Shown in pieces: positions 8,379 to 16,069 of a stretch of 56,871 nucleotides of DNA. This DNA comes from Candidatus Humimonas hydrogenitrophica (GTDB lineage Bacteria > Gemmatimonadota > Gemmatimonadetes > Palauibacterales > Palauibacteraceae), in contig CANPVD010000077.1 in NCBI GenBank assembly GCA_947581615.1, positions 1 to 56,871 of the forward strand, given 5' to 3'. The position numbers and the translations under genes are program-made. The notes beneath the pieces are model-generated. The model searched no databases and was not told the DNA's origin. It saw only the letters and a list, made by a program, of their open reading frames with translations. Numbering within the stretch: the first letter of the stretch is position 1; every line of letters starts with the position of its first letter.

Positions 8379-8921
8379 CTACGCCCGGTCTCCCGGGCTC
8401 CCGGCGCGCGTCGGGGCGTAGGAAGGGAGGAGGCGTGCGTGCCAGGACTCGGAGGCCGGTCGTTCCCAGCGGCCCTCGCGGACATCGGAGAGCCGTCCGG
8501 CCGTGAGGTCGAACACGGTCGTCGCTCCGTCCACCCGCCCCTCCTCGGCCAGCGCCCGGAACTCCTTCCGGGACACCTGCCGCACGACCCCCTCGCTACC
8601 CGACTCCACGTACCACACGGGTGCCCCGTCCCGCAGACGGACGCCGAGCTCCGCCTCGATCTCTCCGAGCCGGCGGGTGAGGGAGTCGATCGAGCAGCCC
8701 GACGCGCCCGCCGCGCGCTCGTCCACCGCCACCAGCAGAAATCGACCGCGGCACCAGTCGCACGAGGTTCGCAGGGGCTGCCCGTGGGCGGCCCACTCGC
8801 CGAGGAAGTCGCGTACGAGGCCGAGGAGGCGCGCCGTCTCGTCGGCGGAGAGAGGGCGGTCGGCCGCGAAGCACCACAGCCGCGCCGAGTCGGGAAGCTG
8901 GTCGATGGTCGTGAGGCTCAT
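8379..8921 (-). CDS. Conserved protein of unknown function (LWCF...SCSIDSLTRRL family)
   Basis: This 180-residue soluble protein resembles a family common in Bacteroidota and relatives, often misnamed ABC transporter ATPase. Shared features are the start LPDSARLWCFAADRPLS, a central AAGASGCSIDSLTRRLGEIE and the end WERPASESWHARLLPSY. There is no Walker motif, so the transporter name is wrong. No function is established. It contains several Cys (SCDWCRGRF and GASGCSID). It lies just upstream of the patatin gene on the same strand and may share its transcript. Alternative starts are not supported. Confidence 0.7.
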   Translation of the reverse strand: MSLTTIDQLPDSARLWCFAADRPLSADETARLLGLVRDFLGEWAAHGQPLRTSCDWCRGRFLLVAVDERAAGASGCSIDSLTRRLGEIEAELGVRLRDGAPVWYVESGSEGVVRQVSRKEFRALAEEGRVDGATTVFDLTAGRLSDVREGRWERPASESWHARLLPSYAPTRAGSPGDRA

Positions 8922-8969
8922 GGTCGCTCGGGGTCCGGAGTCATCCGCAGCGAGAAGATAGAGTGTACG

Positions 8970-8982
8970 GGAAGGACCTTCC
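8970..8982. promoter_or_regulatory. Palindrome in the promoter region of the 8379-8921 gene
   Basis: GGAAGG and CCTTCC form a perfect inverted repeat around one central base, about 50 bases upstream of the ATG at 8921. On the minus strand TATCTT (8955-8960) could be a -10 element, which would place the palindrome across the spacer and -35 region. The rest of the 121-base gap (8922-9042) shows nothing else. This is a weak operator candidate. Confidence 0.25.
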
Positions 8983-9042
8983 AGAGCGAGCCCGGACTAC
9001 CGTGGCGCCATCCGGGTTCGCGTCGGGGGAGCGGAAAGGGGC

Positions 9043-10251
9043 TTACTCGTGCCGCAGCGCCACGATGGGCTCGAGCCTCGCCGCCCGCCGGGCCGGCCAC
9101 AGCCCGAAGAACAGCCCGATGGTGAGCGAGAACACGACGGCCAGCCCGATGGCCTCGGCCGACACGTCCACGTTCCACCCGGCCGCGGAGGAGAGGATGG
9201 CGGCGCCGCCCCCTCCGAGCGCGATCCCGAGAATCCCGCCGGCCAGGCACAGGACCAGCGCCTCGAGCAGGAACTGCGTGAGCACGGCCTTTCGCGTGGC
9301 GCCCAGCGCCTTGCGCAGTCCGATCTCGCGAGTCCGCTCGGTGACCGAGACCAGCATGATGTTCATGATCCCGATGCCGCCCACCAGCAAGCTGACCAGC
9401 GCGATGCCGGCCAGGAGGTAGGTGAACGTCTGCGTGGTCTCCTGTCGCGTGCCCAGGAGCTGGGCCCGGTCGGAGATCCAGAAGTCGTTGTCCTGTCCCG
9501 GCCGCAGCTTGTGGGCTCGCCGCAGGATCTCCTCCAGGTCCATCATGGCCACCGGCTGGGACATGGTCTCCGGGGCTTCGACGTCGATGCTGCGGATCCG
9601 GTCGCTGCCCATCACCCGGAAGCGTGCCGTGGTGATCGGGATGTAGATCTGCTCGTCGTCGTTGAAGAAGCCCGTGCTGCCTTTCTCGTGGAGGACGCCG
9701 ATCACGTCGAAGGGGACGTTGCCGATGGAGACCTGCTGCCCCAGGAGCTGGGAGGCCGTGCTGTTGAGGACCGCCGGCACCGCTCCGCCGAGAACCACGA
9801 CACGACGACGCCCCTCGTTCTCCTTGTCGCTGAAGAAGCGGCCCAGGTCCAGGCCGTAGTGGTTGATGACCGGGTAATCCGGGGTCGTGCCCACGACGCG
9901 CATGTTGGCGTTCGTGTGCTGAAACTGCACCTGGGAGCTGTTCTCCATCTGCGGGGCTACCTTGAGCCCCTCCGGCCCATCGCGCTGCAGCAGGGTCGCG
10001 TCGTCCATGGTGAGGCGGGCGTCGCCCGAGCGCACGCCGTGGAACCAGCCCTGCCCGGGACGGACGGTGAGGACGTTGGTTCCCAGGCTGGCGATCTGGG
10101 CCTCGACCGCCTTCTGGGCGCCCTGGCCCAGGGCCACCATCGTGATGACCGCCGCGATGCCGATGATGATGCCCAGCATCGTCAGGAAGGAGCGGAGCTT
10201 GTTGCTCCGGATGGCATCCAGGGCCACCCGGACGATCTCCCAGATCAACAT
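9043..10251 (-). CDS. MacB-type ABC transporter permease (FtsX fold), without ATPase domain
   Basis: This 402-residue membrane protein has the N-terminal helix and start typical of the family (ALDAIRSNKLRSFLTMLGIIIGIAAVI), a large periplasmic domain of about 220 residues, then three helices ending in LWPARRAARLEPIVALRHE. The segment VTERTREIGLRKALGATRKAVL is diagnostic for the FtsX/MacB permease domain. Full MacB carries an N-terminal ATPase; this protein does not and no separate MacB-type ATPase gene sits in this operon. It is the last gene of the minus-strand set with a MacA-type adaptor (gap of seven bases) and TolC, so it should form a MacAB-TolC-like machine with an ATPase encoded elsewhere. 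Confidence 0.9.
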   Translation of the reverse strand: MLIWEIVRVALDAIRSNKLRSFLTMLGIIIGIAAVITMVALGQGAQKAVEAQIASLGTNVLTVRPGQGWFHGVRSGDARLTMDDATLLQRDGPEGLKVAPQMENSSQVQFQHTNANMRVVGTTPDYPVINHYGLDLGRFFSDKENEGRRRVVVLGGAVPAVLNSTASQLLGQQVSIGNVPFDVIGVLHEKGSTGFFNDDEQIYIPITTARFRVMGSDRIRSIDVEAPETMSQPVAMMDLEEILRRAHKLRPGQDNDFWISDRAQLLGTRQETTQTFTYLLAGIALVSLLVGGIGIMNIMLVSVTERTREIGLRKALGATRKAVLTQFLLEALVLCLAGGILGIALGGGGAAILSSAAGWNVDVSAEAIGLAVVFSLTIGLFFGLWPARRAARLEPIVALRHE

Positions 10252-10258
10252 GGTTTCA

Positions 10259-11695
10259 CTAGTTGTTGTTGCGGCTCACGCCGGGAACGGCGGCCCGCTG
10301 CCGGAACCGCTGCAGGAGCTGCTGCTGCTGGACCAGCGACAGCGGCACCTCCAGGACCCTGTCGCCCTGCTCGAGGCCCGCCAGCACCTCGGTGTAGTCC
10401 AGGCTGCTCAGCCCGATGCGCACCGGCTTGAGCGTGACCCGGCCCTGCGCGTTCTCGACGAACACGAACCCATCCTTGGGGGCGGCCGGGTTGGACTGGG
10501 CCTGCTGCTGCTTCTCGCGCTCTGCCCGGAAGCGCTCCATGAGCTTGCGGCGCTGGTCGGCCGTCAGCGACTGGAACAGCTTGCGCCGCTCGTCCTGCGA
10601 CATGCCGCGGAGCTTCTCGGGGGACGGCAGGCCGTCGTCGGACTGGGCCTGCTGCCCACCGGCCGCCGGCTCACGGCCCGGATCGGCCGCCGTCGGTGCC
10701 GTCGCGCCGGAGCCGTTCGACGACACGCTGGCCTGCAGCAGCGACGGGTCCATGCCGAGGGCGTCCACGAGCTTCTGGGCCTCATCGGTCGTCTTGATTC
10801 CGGCATTGGGCAGGGCGAGCACGCTGTCGCGCTGACCGATCACGATCGTCACGTCGGCGTTCATCCCGGGAAGGAGCGACCGGTCCTCGTTGTTGATCCG
10901 GGTCAGCACCGCGAACTGCGTGACGTTCTGCTGCACCACCGCCTGCGGCTCGATCTTGAGGACCGTACCGTGGAAGGTGCGATTCGGAAACGCGTCTACC
11001 GTGATGTTGGCCGTCAGGCCGGGCTGCACCTTACCGATGTCGATCTCGTCCACCAGGGTGCGGACCTGCACGGTCGTCAAGTCGGCCATCTGCAGGATCG
11101 TCGTTCCACCCGACACCTGGTTCGTGGAGGTGATGATCGTCCCGGGCTCGACGTCCTTGGCGATGACGGTGCCCGAGATGGGCGCCACGACCGTCGCGTC
11201 CTTGAGCTCCTTCCTGGCCAGCTCGAGGTTCGTCTCCGCCTTCACGAGATCGGACTTGGCGGTGGCGTCGTTGAGGATCGCCGTCTGCAGCTCGTCCTTC
11301 GTGATCGCGCCCGAGTCGGCCAGGACCTGGGAGCGCGCCAGGCGATCGGCGTTGATCTTCGCCTGCGCCTGGGCCACCGCGAGGTTGGCCTTGGCCTGGT
11401 CGTAGGTGTTCTGGACGTTCCGCGGGTCGACCTTGGCCAGGAGCTGGCCCTTCTGGACGTGATCGGCGATGTCCACGGGCATCTGGAGGATCTCGCCCGA
11501 TGCCTGCGACTTGATGTCGATCGTCTGGACCGGCTCGATGCTGCCGGTCGCCTCGACGCTCGACACGATGTCGCGCCGCTCCACCGTGGCGGTCTGGAAG
11601 TCCGTCGCCGCCTCGCTGGCCTTGCTCTTCCCGCAGGCGGTCACCGCCAGGGCTACCAAAGCCAGGAGGGCGGTTCCGCTGATCGGCTTCTTCAT
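10259..11695 (-). CDS. MacA/RND-type periplasmic adaptor lipoprotein
   Basis: This 478-residue adaptor joins an inner-membrane permease to TolC. The ATG at 11695 gives a lipoprotein signal with lipobox AVTAC (Cys21) and has GGGAGA upstream. Domains follow in order: barrel-sandwich half (ATGSIEPVQTIDIKSQASGEI), a helical hairpin (YDQAKANLAVAQAQAKINAD), the second half-motif (VVAPISGTVIAKDVEPG) and a beta-barrel. An unusual insert at about residues 330-430 is Pro/Ala/Gln-rich and includes DERRKLFQSLTADQRRKLME, which recalls the LTxxQ motif of Spy-like proteins. The terminal domain then resumes (GFVFVENAQGRVTLKPVRIG). It lies between tolC-like and macB-like genes in one operon. Confidence 0.9.
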   Translation of the reverse strand: MKKPISGTALLALVALAVTACGKSKASEAATDFQTATVERRDIVSSVEATGSIEPVQTIDIKSQASGEILQMPVDIADHVQKGQLLAKVDPRNVQNTYDQAKANLAVAQAQAKINADRLARSQVLADSGAITKDELQTAILNDATAKSDLVKAETNLELARKELKDATVVAPISGTVIAKDVEPGTIITSTNQVSGGTTILQMADLTTVQVRTLVDEIDIGKVQPGLTANITVDAFPNRTFHGTVLKIEPQAVVQQNVTQFAVLTRINNEDRSLLPGMNADVTIVIGQRDSVLALPNAGIKTTDEAQKLVDALGMDPSLLQASVSSNGSGATAPTAADPGREPAAGGQQAQSDDGLPSPEKLRGMSQDERRKLFQSLTADQRRKLMERFRAEREKQQQAQSNPAAPKDGFVFVENAQGRVTLKPVRIGLSSLDYTEVLAGLEQGDRVLEVPLSLVQQQQLLQRFRQRAAVPGVSRNNN

Positions 11696-11768
11696 ACAGG
11701 TCTCCCGGGAGGTCCCGGCGTCGTAGTCTCTGGGTGGCGCCCGGAGGGGCCGGGACGCGCGCCGACGG

Positions 11769-13190
11769 CTACTGGCCGTCCTTCTCCATAACACGGGAGC
11801 CGTTCGAAGCGTTGCTGCCCGCGTCCCCGGCCGCCTGTGGGAGGGGTTCGCCGAGCAGGGCCTCGAGCTGCGCCAGCCCGAGCTGGTAGTCGAACTTGCG
11901 CTGCACGAGGTTGACCTGGGCCTGCTGCAGGTTGATCTGCGCCTGCTGGAGGTCCAGGATCGTGGCCAGCCCGAGCCGGTAGCGCTCCTGCGTGACCCGG
12001 AGGTTCTCCTGGCTGAGCTCCACGCTCTTCTGGGCCAGGTCGCCGCCCGAGATGGCCGTCTGCACCTGGTTGTAGGCGTTGTCGATGTTGGTGCGCAGGG
12101 CGAGCTCCGCGGAGCGCTCCTGGGCCTGGGCGGCGTCGGCCTGGGCCTGGGCCTGGAAAAGCTGCGACTCGCGCTGGAAGCCGTTGAACAGCGGAATGCT
12201 GCCCGTGAGCCGGATGGACCAGCTCCGGTTCTCGGGTGGGAAGTCGGTGTTCTGCCAGGCCCATCCTCCGGAGAAGGTCAGGTTGGGCAGGTAGGCGGAC
12301 TTGGCCGAGGACACCTGGGCCTGGGCGGACTGGTAGGACGCCCGGGCGCTCTGGACGCTCGGCGCTTGCGACTGCGCGATGGACTGGAGCTGCTGGCGGT
12401 CGTAGGAGAGGGTGTGGATCTCCAGGGTCGCCCCGGCCACCGGGGCCACGCGCTGGTCGACTCCCAGCGCCTGGGCGAGCTGGAAGGTGCTGGCCCGGGC
12501 CGAGTTCTGGGCGTTGAGCAGCGCCAGCTTGGCGTTGTTCAGATTCACCTCCGAGCTCAGCAGGTCCGAACGGGTCGAGCGCCCCAGCTGCAGTTGCTGT
12601 CGGACGAAGTTCAGCTGGTTCAGTTGACGCTGCACGGTGGCCGCCTGCACGGCCACCAGGTCCCGGTTGGCGACGGCGTTGAAGTAGGCCGTCTTCACGT
12701 CGAACAGCGTCTGGTAACGGCTCTGCCGGTAGGCGTCCTGCTGGGCTTCCACGTTCAGGTTGGCGCTCTTCATCTGGCTAAAGCGCCGCAGCCCCGTGAA
12801 CAGGTCGTAGCTGCCGCTGAGCTGGAAGCTGTAGCTGGTCCGGGTGAGCGACTGCTGGGTGACGTCCAGCCGGGCGGAGCTCGAGTTCGAGTACCCGTAT
12901 CCGGCCGAGATGGACGGCAGGAAGTTTCCGTACGCCGCCAGTCGGTTGTAGCGCGCCTGGTCCAGGCTGGCCCGCGACTGCGTGAGCGCCGGATTGTTCT
13001 GCATGGCGATGGTGACCGCCTGGTCCAGCGTCACACGCCGGGCCGGCGGACCCGACTCCTGCATCATGGCCGTGTCCGCCCGGAGCGCGGTGTCCGCGCC
13101 CATCTGCTGCGCGCGGAGGCCTCCGGCCGTCACGAGGAGGGCCAGGGCCGCCGCGCAGCCCCGGAGTGCGGACATCGTGTATGTCGTCAT
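11769..13190 (-). CDS. TolC-family outer-membrane efflux protein
   Basis: This 473-residue protein has a signal peptide (about residues 1-27, ending LRAQQ) and two TolC repeats. Each repeat is a beta strand pair followed by long Gln/Ala-rich helices, such as IAMQNNPALTQSRASLDQARYN and QVNLVQRKFDYQLGLAQLEALLG. It forms the trimeric outer-membrane duct used by the adaptor and permease encoded downstream. The ATG at 13190 was chosen because it starts the signal peptide and AGGAGC stands six bases before it; the frame remains open further upstream, but that part has the composition of an out-of-frame shadow. Confidence 0.92.
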   Translation of the reverse strand: MTTYTMSALRGCAAALALLVTAGGLRAQQMGADTALRADTAMMQESGPPARRVTLDQAVTIAMQNNPALTQSRASLDQARYNRLAAYGNFLPSISAGYGYSNSSSARLDVTQQSLTRTSYSFQLSGSYDLFTGLRRFSQMKSANLNVEAQQDAYRQSRYQTLFDVKTAYFNAVANRDLVAVQAATVQRQLNQLNFVRQQLQLGRSTRSDLLSSEVNLNNAKLALLNAQNSARASTFQLAQALGVDQRVAPVAGATLEIHTLSYDRQQLQSIAQSQAPSVQSARASYQSAQAQVSSAKSAYLPNLTFSGGWAWQNTDFPPENRSWSIRLTGSIPLFNGFQRESQLFQAQAQADAAQAQERSAELALRTNIDNAYNQVQTAISGGDLAQKSVELSQENLRVTQERYRLGLATILDLQQAQINLQQAQVNLVQRKFDYQLGLAQLEALLGEPLPQAAGDAGSNASNGSRVMEKDGQ

Positions 13191-13210
13191 GGAAGCTCCT
13201 TCACGCTGTC

Positions 13211-13696
13211 TCATTCCTGGCTCGATCCGCCGTGGGTGGTCGAGTCGCGTCGGCCCGCGGAATCCCGTTCCGACCGACGCGTGGAGTCGTTGTCGCCCCG
13301 CTGGTACCGCTGCCGGAGCAGCGCCCGATACTGCTGGACCTGGTCGGGCGTCAGCACGCCCTCGATTCGGGTCCGGGCTGAGTCCATCATGGCGCCATAG
13401 CGGGGCCGGAAGTCCTGCCACATGGACCGTACCTGCATACGGTAGTGGTCGAGGATCGTCTCGATCTCGGACCGCTGCTGGTCCGTCAGCTTGAGCTCGG
13501 TGGCGAATTGCTCGATGACCGGCGTGTGTCCCCGCTCGCCTCGTACCGCGCTGTCCGCACGCTCGCCGCGCCGCCCCACTGCGTGGATGCCGGGCGCCGC
13601 CAGTACGCGTCGATCGAGCGCTACCCCGCCGGCCAGGCCGGCCGCGAAAGTCACGCCCAGGACCAGGCCGACCCGGAGCCGCGATCCGGCGAGCAT
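13211..13696 (-). CDS. Spy/CpxP/CnrX-like periplasmic sensor or chaperone
   Basis: This 161-residue protein has one N-terminal membrane anchor or signal (VGLVLGVTFAAGLAGGVAL) and then a mostly helical periplasmic domain. The domain carries LKLTDQQRSEIETILDHYR and VLTPDQVQQYRALLRQ, two copies of the LTxxQ-type motif of the Spy/CpxP/CnrX fold. The tail is Arg/Asp/Ser-rich and probably disordered. It lies two bases after the membrane anti-sigma gene and upstream of tolC. The order ECF sigma, membrane anti-sigma, Spy-like protein resembles the Cupriavidus cnrYXH module, where the periplasmic member senses metal and controls the anti-sigma factor. That role is inferred. Confidence 0.75.
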   Translation of the reverse strand: MLAGSRLRVGLVLGVTFAAGLAGGVALDRRVLAAPGIHAVGRRGERADSAVRGERGHTPVIEQFATELKLTDQQRSEIETILDHYRMQVRSMWQDFRPRYGAMMDSARTRIEGVLTPDQVQQYRALLRQRYQRGDNDSTRRSERDSAGRRDSTTHGGSSQE

Positions 13697-13698
13697 GG

Positions 13699-14091
13699 TC
13701 AGCGCTCCTCCCGACGCAGCGTGGCGGCAAGCAGCGCGTCCGAGCTCGGCTCGGACTGGTCGATGAGCAGTGCGGGCAGCGCCGCCGCCGCGGCGGGCTG
13801 CATAAGCGCCTCGATCTCGAGCTGCTCCGATTCTGGCGTGGGCACCGGCGGCGGGCTGGACTCGTAGGCGATCCACCCGAACAGGAGGGCGATGGACGCC
13901 GCGATCGGGATGGCGACCGACGACCAGTCGGCCGCGACCTCCCACCATCCCGCCGGGTGCCGACCGGCCAGCAGCGGCGCGGCGGCGGTCAGAATGCTGC
14001 GCTTCATCCGGGCCCGGGCCATCCGATCCGGCCTCAGCGGCTCCAGCCACGCGGGCCAGCCGTCGTTCCTGTCTTCCCGCTCTGTGCTCAT
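13699..14091 (-). CDS. Probable membrane anti-sigma factor
   Basis: This 130-residue protein has an N-terminal cytoplasmic part (about 1-55) containing WPAWLEPLRPDRMARARMKRSI, one transmembrane helix (SSVAIPIAASIALLFGWIAY) and a periplasmic tail rich in Ala and acidic residues. Its GTGs and ATG overlap the ECF sigma gene stop by four bases (ATGA at 14088-14091), the usual arrangement for sigma/anti-sigma pairs. No zinc-binding HxxxCxxC motif is visible, so it is not a classical ZAS protein. A CnrY-like role fits the context with the Spy-like gene that follows. The evidence is topology and position rather than sequence family. Confidence 0.6.
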   Translation of the reverse strand: MSTEREDRNDGWPAWLEPLRPDRMARARMKRSILTAAAPLLAGRHPAGWWEVAADWSSVAIPIAASIALLFGWIAYESSPPPVPTPESEQLEIEALMQPAAAAALPALLIDQSEPSSDALLAATLRREER

Positions 14092-14729
14092 CGGTCCTCG
14101 CCCTCTTCAGGCTCCAGCAAACGCTGGAGCGCCCTTCGCCCGTGGTGCACGTGGGCTCGCGACGTGCCCGGCGCGATCCCGAGGATGTCGGCGATCTCCT
14201 GGTGGCTGTAGCCCTCCAGGTCGTAGAGGGTCACGGCCGTGCGCTGCATTTCGGGGAGATGCTCCAACGCGCGGAGCACGGTCTCCCGGTCGATCCTCCG
14301 GAGCGTCTCCACCTCCGGGTCGCTGCTCGTGGCGGCGTCGAGGGGGATCGCCTCGTGACTCCGCAGCTTCTCGTGTCTCCGGACGTTGAGGGCCGTGCTG
14401 CGGAGCACCCTGTAGAACCACGGCCCGAACGGGCTGCCCGGGGACAGCTGGTCGATCCGCTCCAGCGCACGTATGAAGGCATCCTGCACCGCGTCTTCCG
14501 CGTCGTGCGGGTCGCCGAGGATGCCGAGCGCGACCGCGTGCGCCCGGTCCAGATAGCGGTCGACGAGACGCCCGAAAGCCGCTTCGTCGCCTCGCTGGAC
14601 CGCGTGCACCAGCTCCGGCTCGCCCGCCGTCCGGCTCCGCGCCGGCTCCCCGGATCCTCCGTCTGCGGCAGCGGATTCGTCGCGCGCGGGCCGGTCGGGT
14701 TCCCGGACCGGCTCCCCCACGTCGTTCAT
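14088..14729 (-). CDS. ECF (sigma-70 family) RNA polymerase sigma factor
   Basis: This 213-residue protein has about 38 extra hydrophilic residues at its N-terminus, then region 2 (LVDRYLDRAHAVALGILGDPHDAEDAVQDAFIRAL) and region 4 with a helix-turn-helix (GYSHQEIADILGIAPGTSRAHVHHGRRAL). It would direct RNA polymerase to its own promoter class. It heads a minus-strand operon of anti-sigma factor, Spy-like protein, TolC, MacA-type adaptor and MacB-type permease, so these are its likely targets. A candidate ECF promoter lies at 14878-14907, about 150 bases upstream, consistent with autoregulation. Confidence 0.9.
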   Translation of the reverse strand: MNDVGEPVREPDRPARDESAAADGGSGEPARSRTAGEPELVHAVQRGDEAAFGRLVDRYLDRAHAVALGILGDPHDAEDAVQDAFIRALERIDQLSPGSPFGPWFYRVLRSTALNVRRHEKLRSHEAIPLDAATSSDPEVETLRRIDRETVLRALEHLPEMQRTAVTLYDLEGYSHQEIADILGIAPGTSRAHVHHGRRALQRLLEPEEGEDR

Positions 14730-14828
14730 CCTCTCCGCGCTACCAAGAACACCCCGACGTGCTCCCGTGTTGAGGTCGTCGCCCGGGCGACGGCATCCCG
14801 CCCCGGCGCGGGACGACCCGTCGGCACT

Positions 14829-14857
14829 CCCCGTCGCGACCGCCCGGTCGCGGGGGT
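14829..14857 (-). other. GC-rich leader hairpin upstream of the ECF sigma gene
   Basis: CGCGACCG (14835-14842) pairs perfectly with CGGTCGCG (14845-14852) around CC, and flanking CCCC and GGGG can extend the stem with a small bulge. It lies between the candidate ECF promoter and the sigma start codon, so it would be in the mRNA leader. It has no T-rich tail. A role in stability or attenuation is possible. The rest of the 288-base divergent gap (14730-15017) shows nothing else I can name. Confidence 0.35.
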
Positions 14858-14877
14858 ATCGGGCATCTCGTCAGTCC

Positions 14878-14907
14878 TACTACGGATCCCGGGGCCCGTG
14901 AAGTTTC
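14878..14907 (-). promoter_or_regulatory. Candidate ECF-type promoter of the sigma/anti-sigma/efflux operon
   Basis: On the minus strand GAAACTT (14907-14901) is followed after exactly 16 bases by CGTAGTA (14884-14878). Many ECF sigma factors use an AAC-containing -35 element and a CGT-type -10 element at this spacing. It lies upstream of the ECF sigma gene on the correct strand. No transcript data are available, and the 150-base leader is long, so this is a prediction. Confidence 0.35.
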
Positions 14908-15017
14908 CGGTCCGCGGCCCCGCGCGTCCAGCGCCGGTCCCGGAGTCGGACTTGAGCGGCCGGGCCGGGCGGCCCATCCTGCGGCTCCACGGACCCCCGA
15001 ACCTGGGAGACGCGACG

Positions 15018-15929
15018 GTGACGGACACGCATCCCGAGATCACTCCAGGGCCCGCCGGTGGGTCGGTCCCGGGCCTTCCGCCGCTCGGCGCCCACGTCTC
15101 CGTGGCGGGAGGGCTGGCCCGGGCCGTGGAGCGCGGCATCGAGATCGGGGCGACCGCCCTGCAGGTCTTCACCGGCCAGCCCCAGCGCTGGGCGGAGCCC
15201 GACCTGGGCGAGGACGACGTGCGCCGCTACCGCGACGCGCTCGCCGGCTCCCCGATCGGTATCGTGGCCTCGCACGACAGCTACCTGATCAACCTGGCGA
15301 CGGAGCGTGCCGCTCTCCTGGAGAAGTCCCGGGCGGCGTTCGAGGCGGAGCTGGAACGTTGCCAGCGCCTGGGCATCGACCACCTGGTCACCCATCCGGG
15401 CAATGCGACGGGAGGCGACCGCGAGGCCGCCCTCCGCCAGAACGCCGCCGCCATCGGGGCCGCGCTCCTCGCAAATCCGGGACCCACGACGGTCCTGGTC
15501 GAGACGACGGCGGGCTCCGGCACGGCGCTCGGCTGGCGCTTCGAGGAGCTCGCGACCCTCATCGACGCGGTGCCGGCGGACGTGCGTGGGCGGGTGGGCG
15601 TGTGCATGGACACGGCGCACGTGTTCGCGGCGGGCTACGACCTCCGCACGGAGTACGGGGAGGTGATGGACGCGTTCGACCGGACCGTGGGGCTCGAGCG
15701 CCTGCACCTGTTCCACGTCAACGACTCCCGCGCCGGGCTGGGGAGCAGGGTCGACCGTCACGCCCACCTGGGGGAGGGTGAGCTCGGCGAGGCCGGCTTC
15801 GTCGGCCTGATGCGTGATTCGCGCTTCGTCGACGTGCCGCGCATCCTGGAGACGCCCAAGGATGACGACGGTACGGCGGCCGATCGGCGCAACCTGGACT
15901 TCCTGCGCCGACTGGCCCGCGGAGCCTAG
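15018..15929 (+). CDS. nfo: Deoxyribonuclease IV (apurinic endonuclease, Nfo)
   Basis: This 303-residue TIM-barrel enzyme cleaves DNA 5' to abasic sites in base-excision repair. Conserved metal-site segments are present in order: LGAHVSVAGGL, THPGNATG, VETTAGSGTALG, GVCMDTAHVFAAGYDL, HVNDSRAGLGSRVDRHAHLGEG and ILETPKD. The GTG at 15018 gives an N-terminus with a 20-residue extension before LGAHVS and has GGGAGA upstream. The frame is open far upstream but that part is the shadow of the sigma gene. It stands alone, divergent from the sigma operon, and is followed by a strong hairpin. Confidence 0.93.
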   Translation: MTDTHPEITPGPAGGSVPGLPPLGAHVSVAGGLARAVERGIEIGATALQVFTGQPQRWAEPDLGEDDVRRYRDALAGSPIGIVASHDSYLINLATERAALLEKSRAAFEAELERCQRLGIDHLVTHPGNATGGDREAALRQNAAAIGAALLANPGPTTVLVETTAGSGTALGWRFEELATLIDAVPADVRGRVGVCMDTAHVFAAGYDLRTEYGEVMDAFDRTVGLERLHLFHVNDSRAGLGSRVDRHAHLGEGELGEAGFVGLMRDSRFVDVPRILETPKDDDGTAADRRNLDFLRRLARGA

Positions 15930-15977
15930 CGCGCCGGGCTGCTCCCGGCCTTGTACGCCGAGCGGGGCGGTCGCATC

Positions 15978-16010
15978 TTCCCGGAGCCGGCGAGGCGCCG
16001 GCTCCGGGAG
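15978..16010 (+). terminator. Stem-loop after nfo
   Basis: CCCGGAGCCGGCG (15980-15992) pairs perfectly with CGCCGGCTCCGGG (15996-16008) around AGG, and the stem extends by an A-T and a G-T pair. It lies 49 bases after the nfo stop and 60 bases before the next gene. It has no T run, which is common for terminators in very GC-rich genomes. Confidence 0.55.
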
Positions 16011-16069
16011 CGGCGGCGGAGCTCGGCCGCTGGCTCCCCGGTTTCTTCCCCCGAACCCGGCGAGCCACC

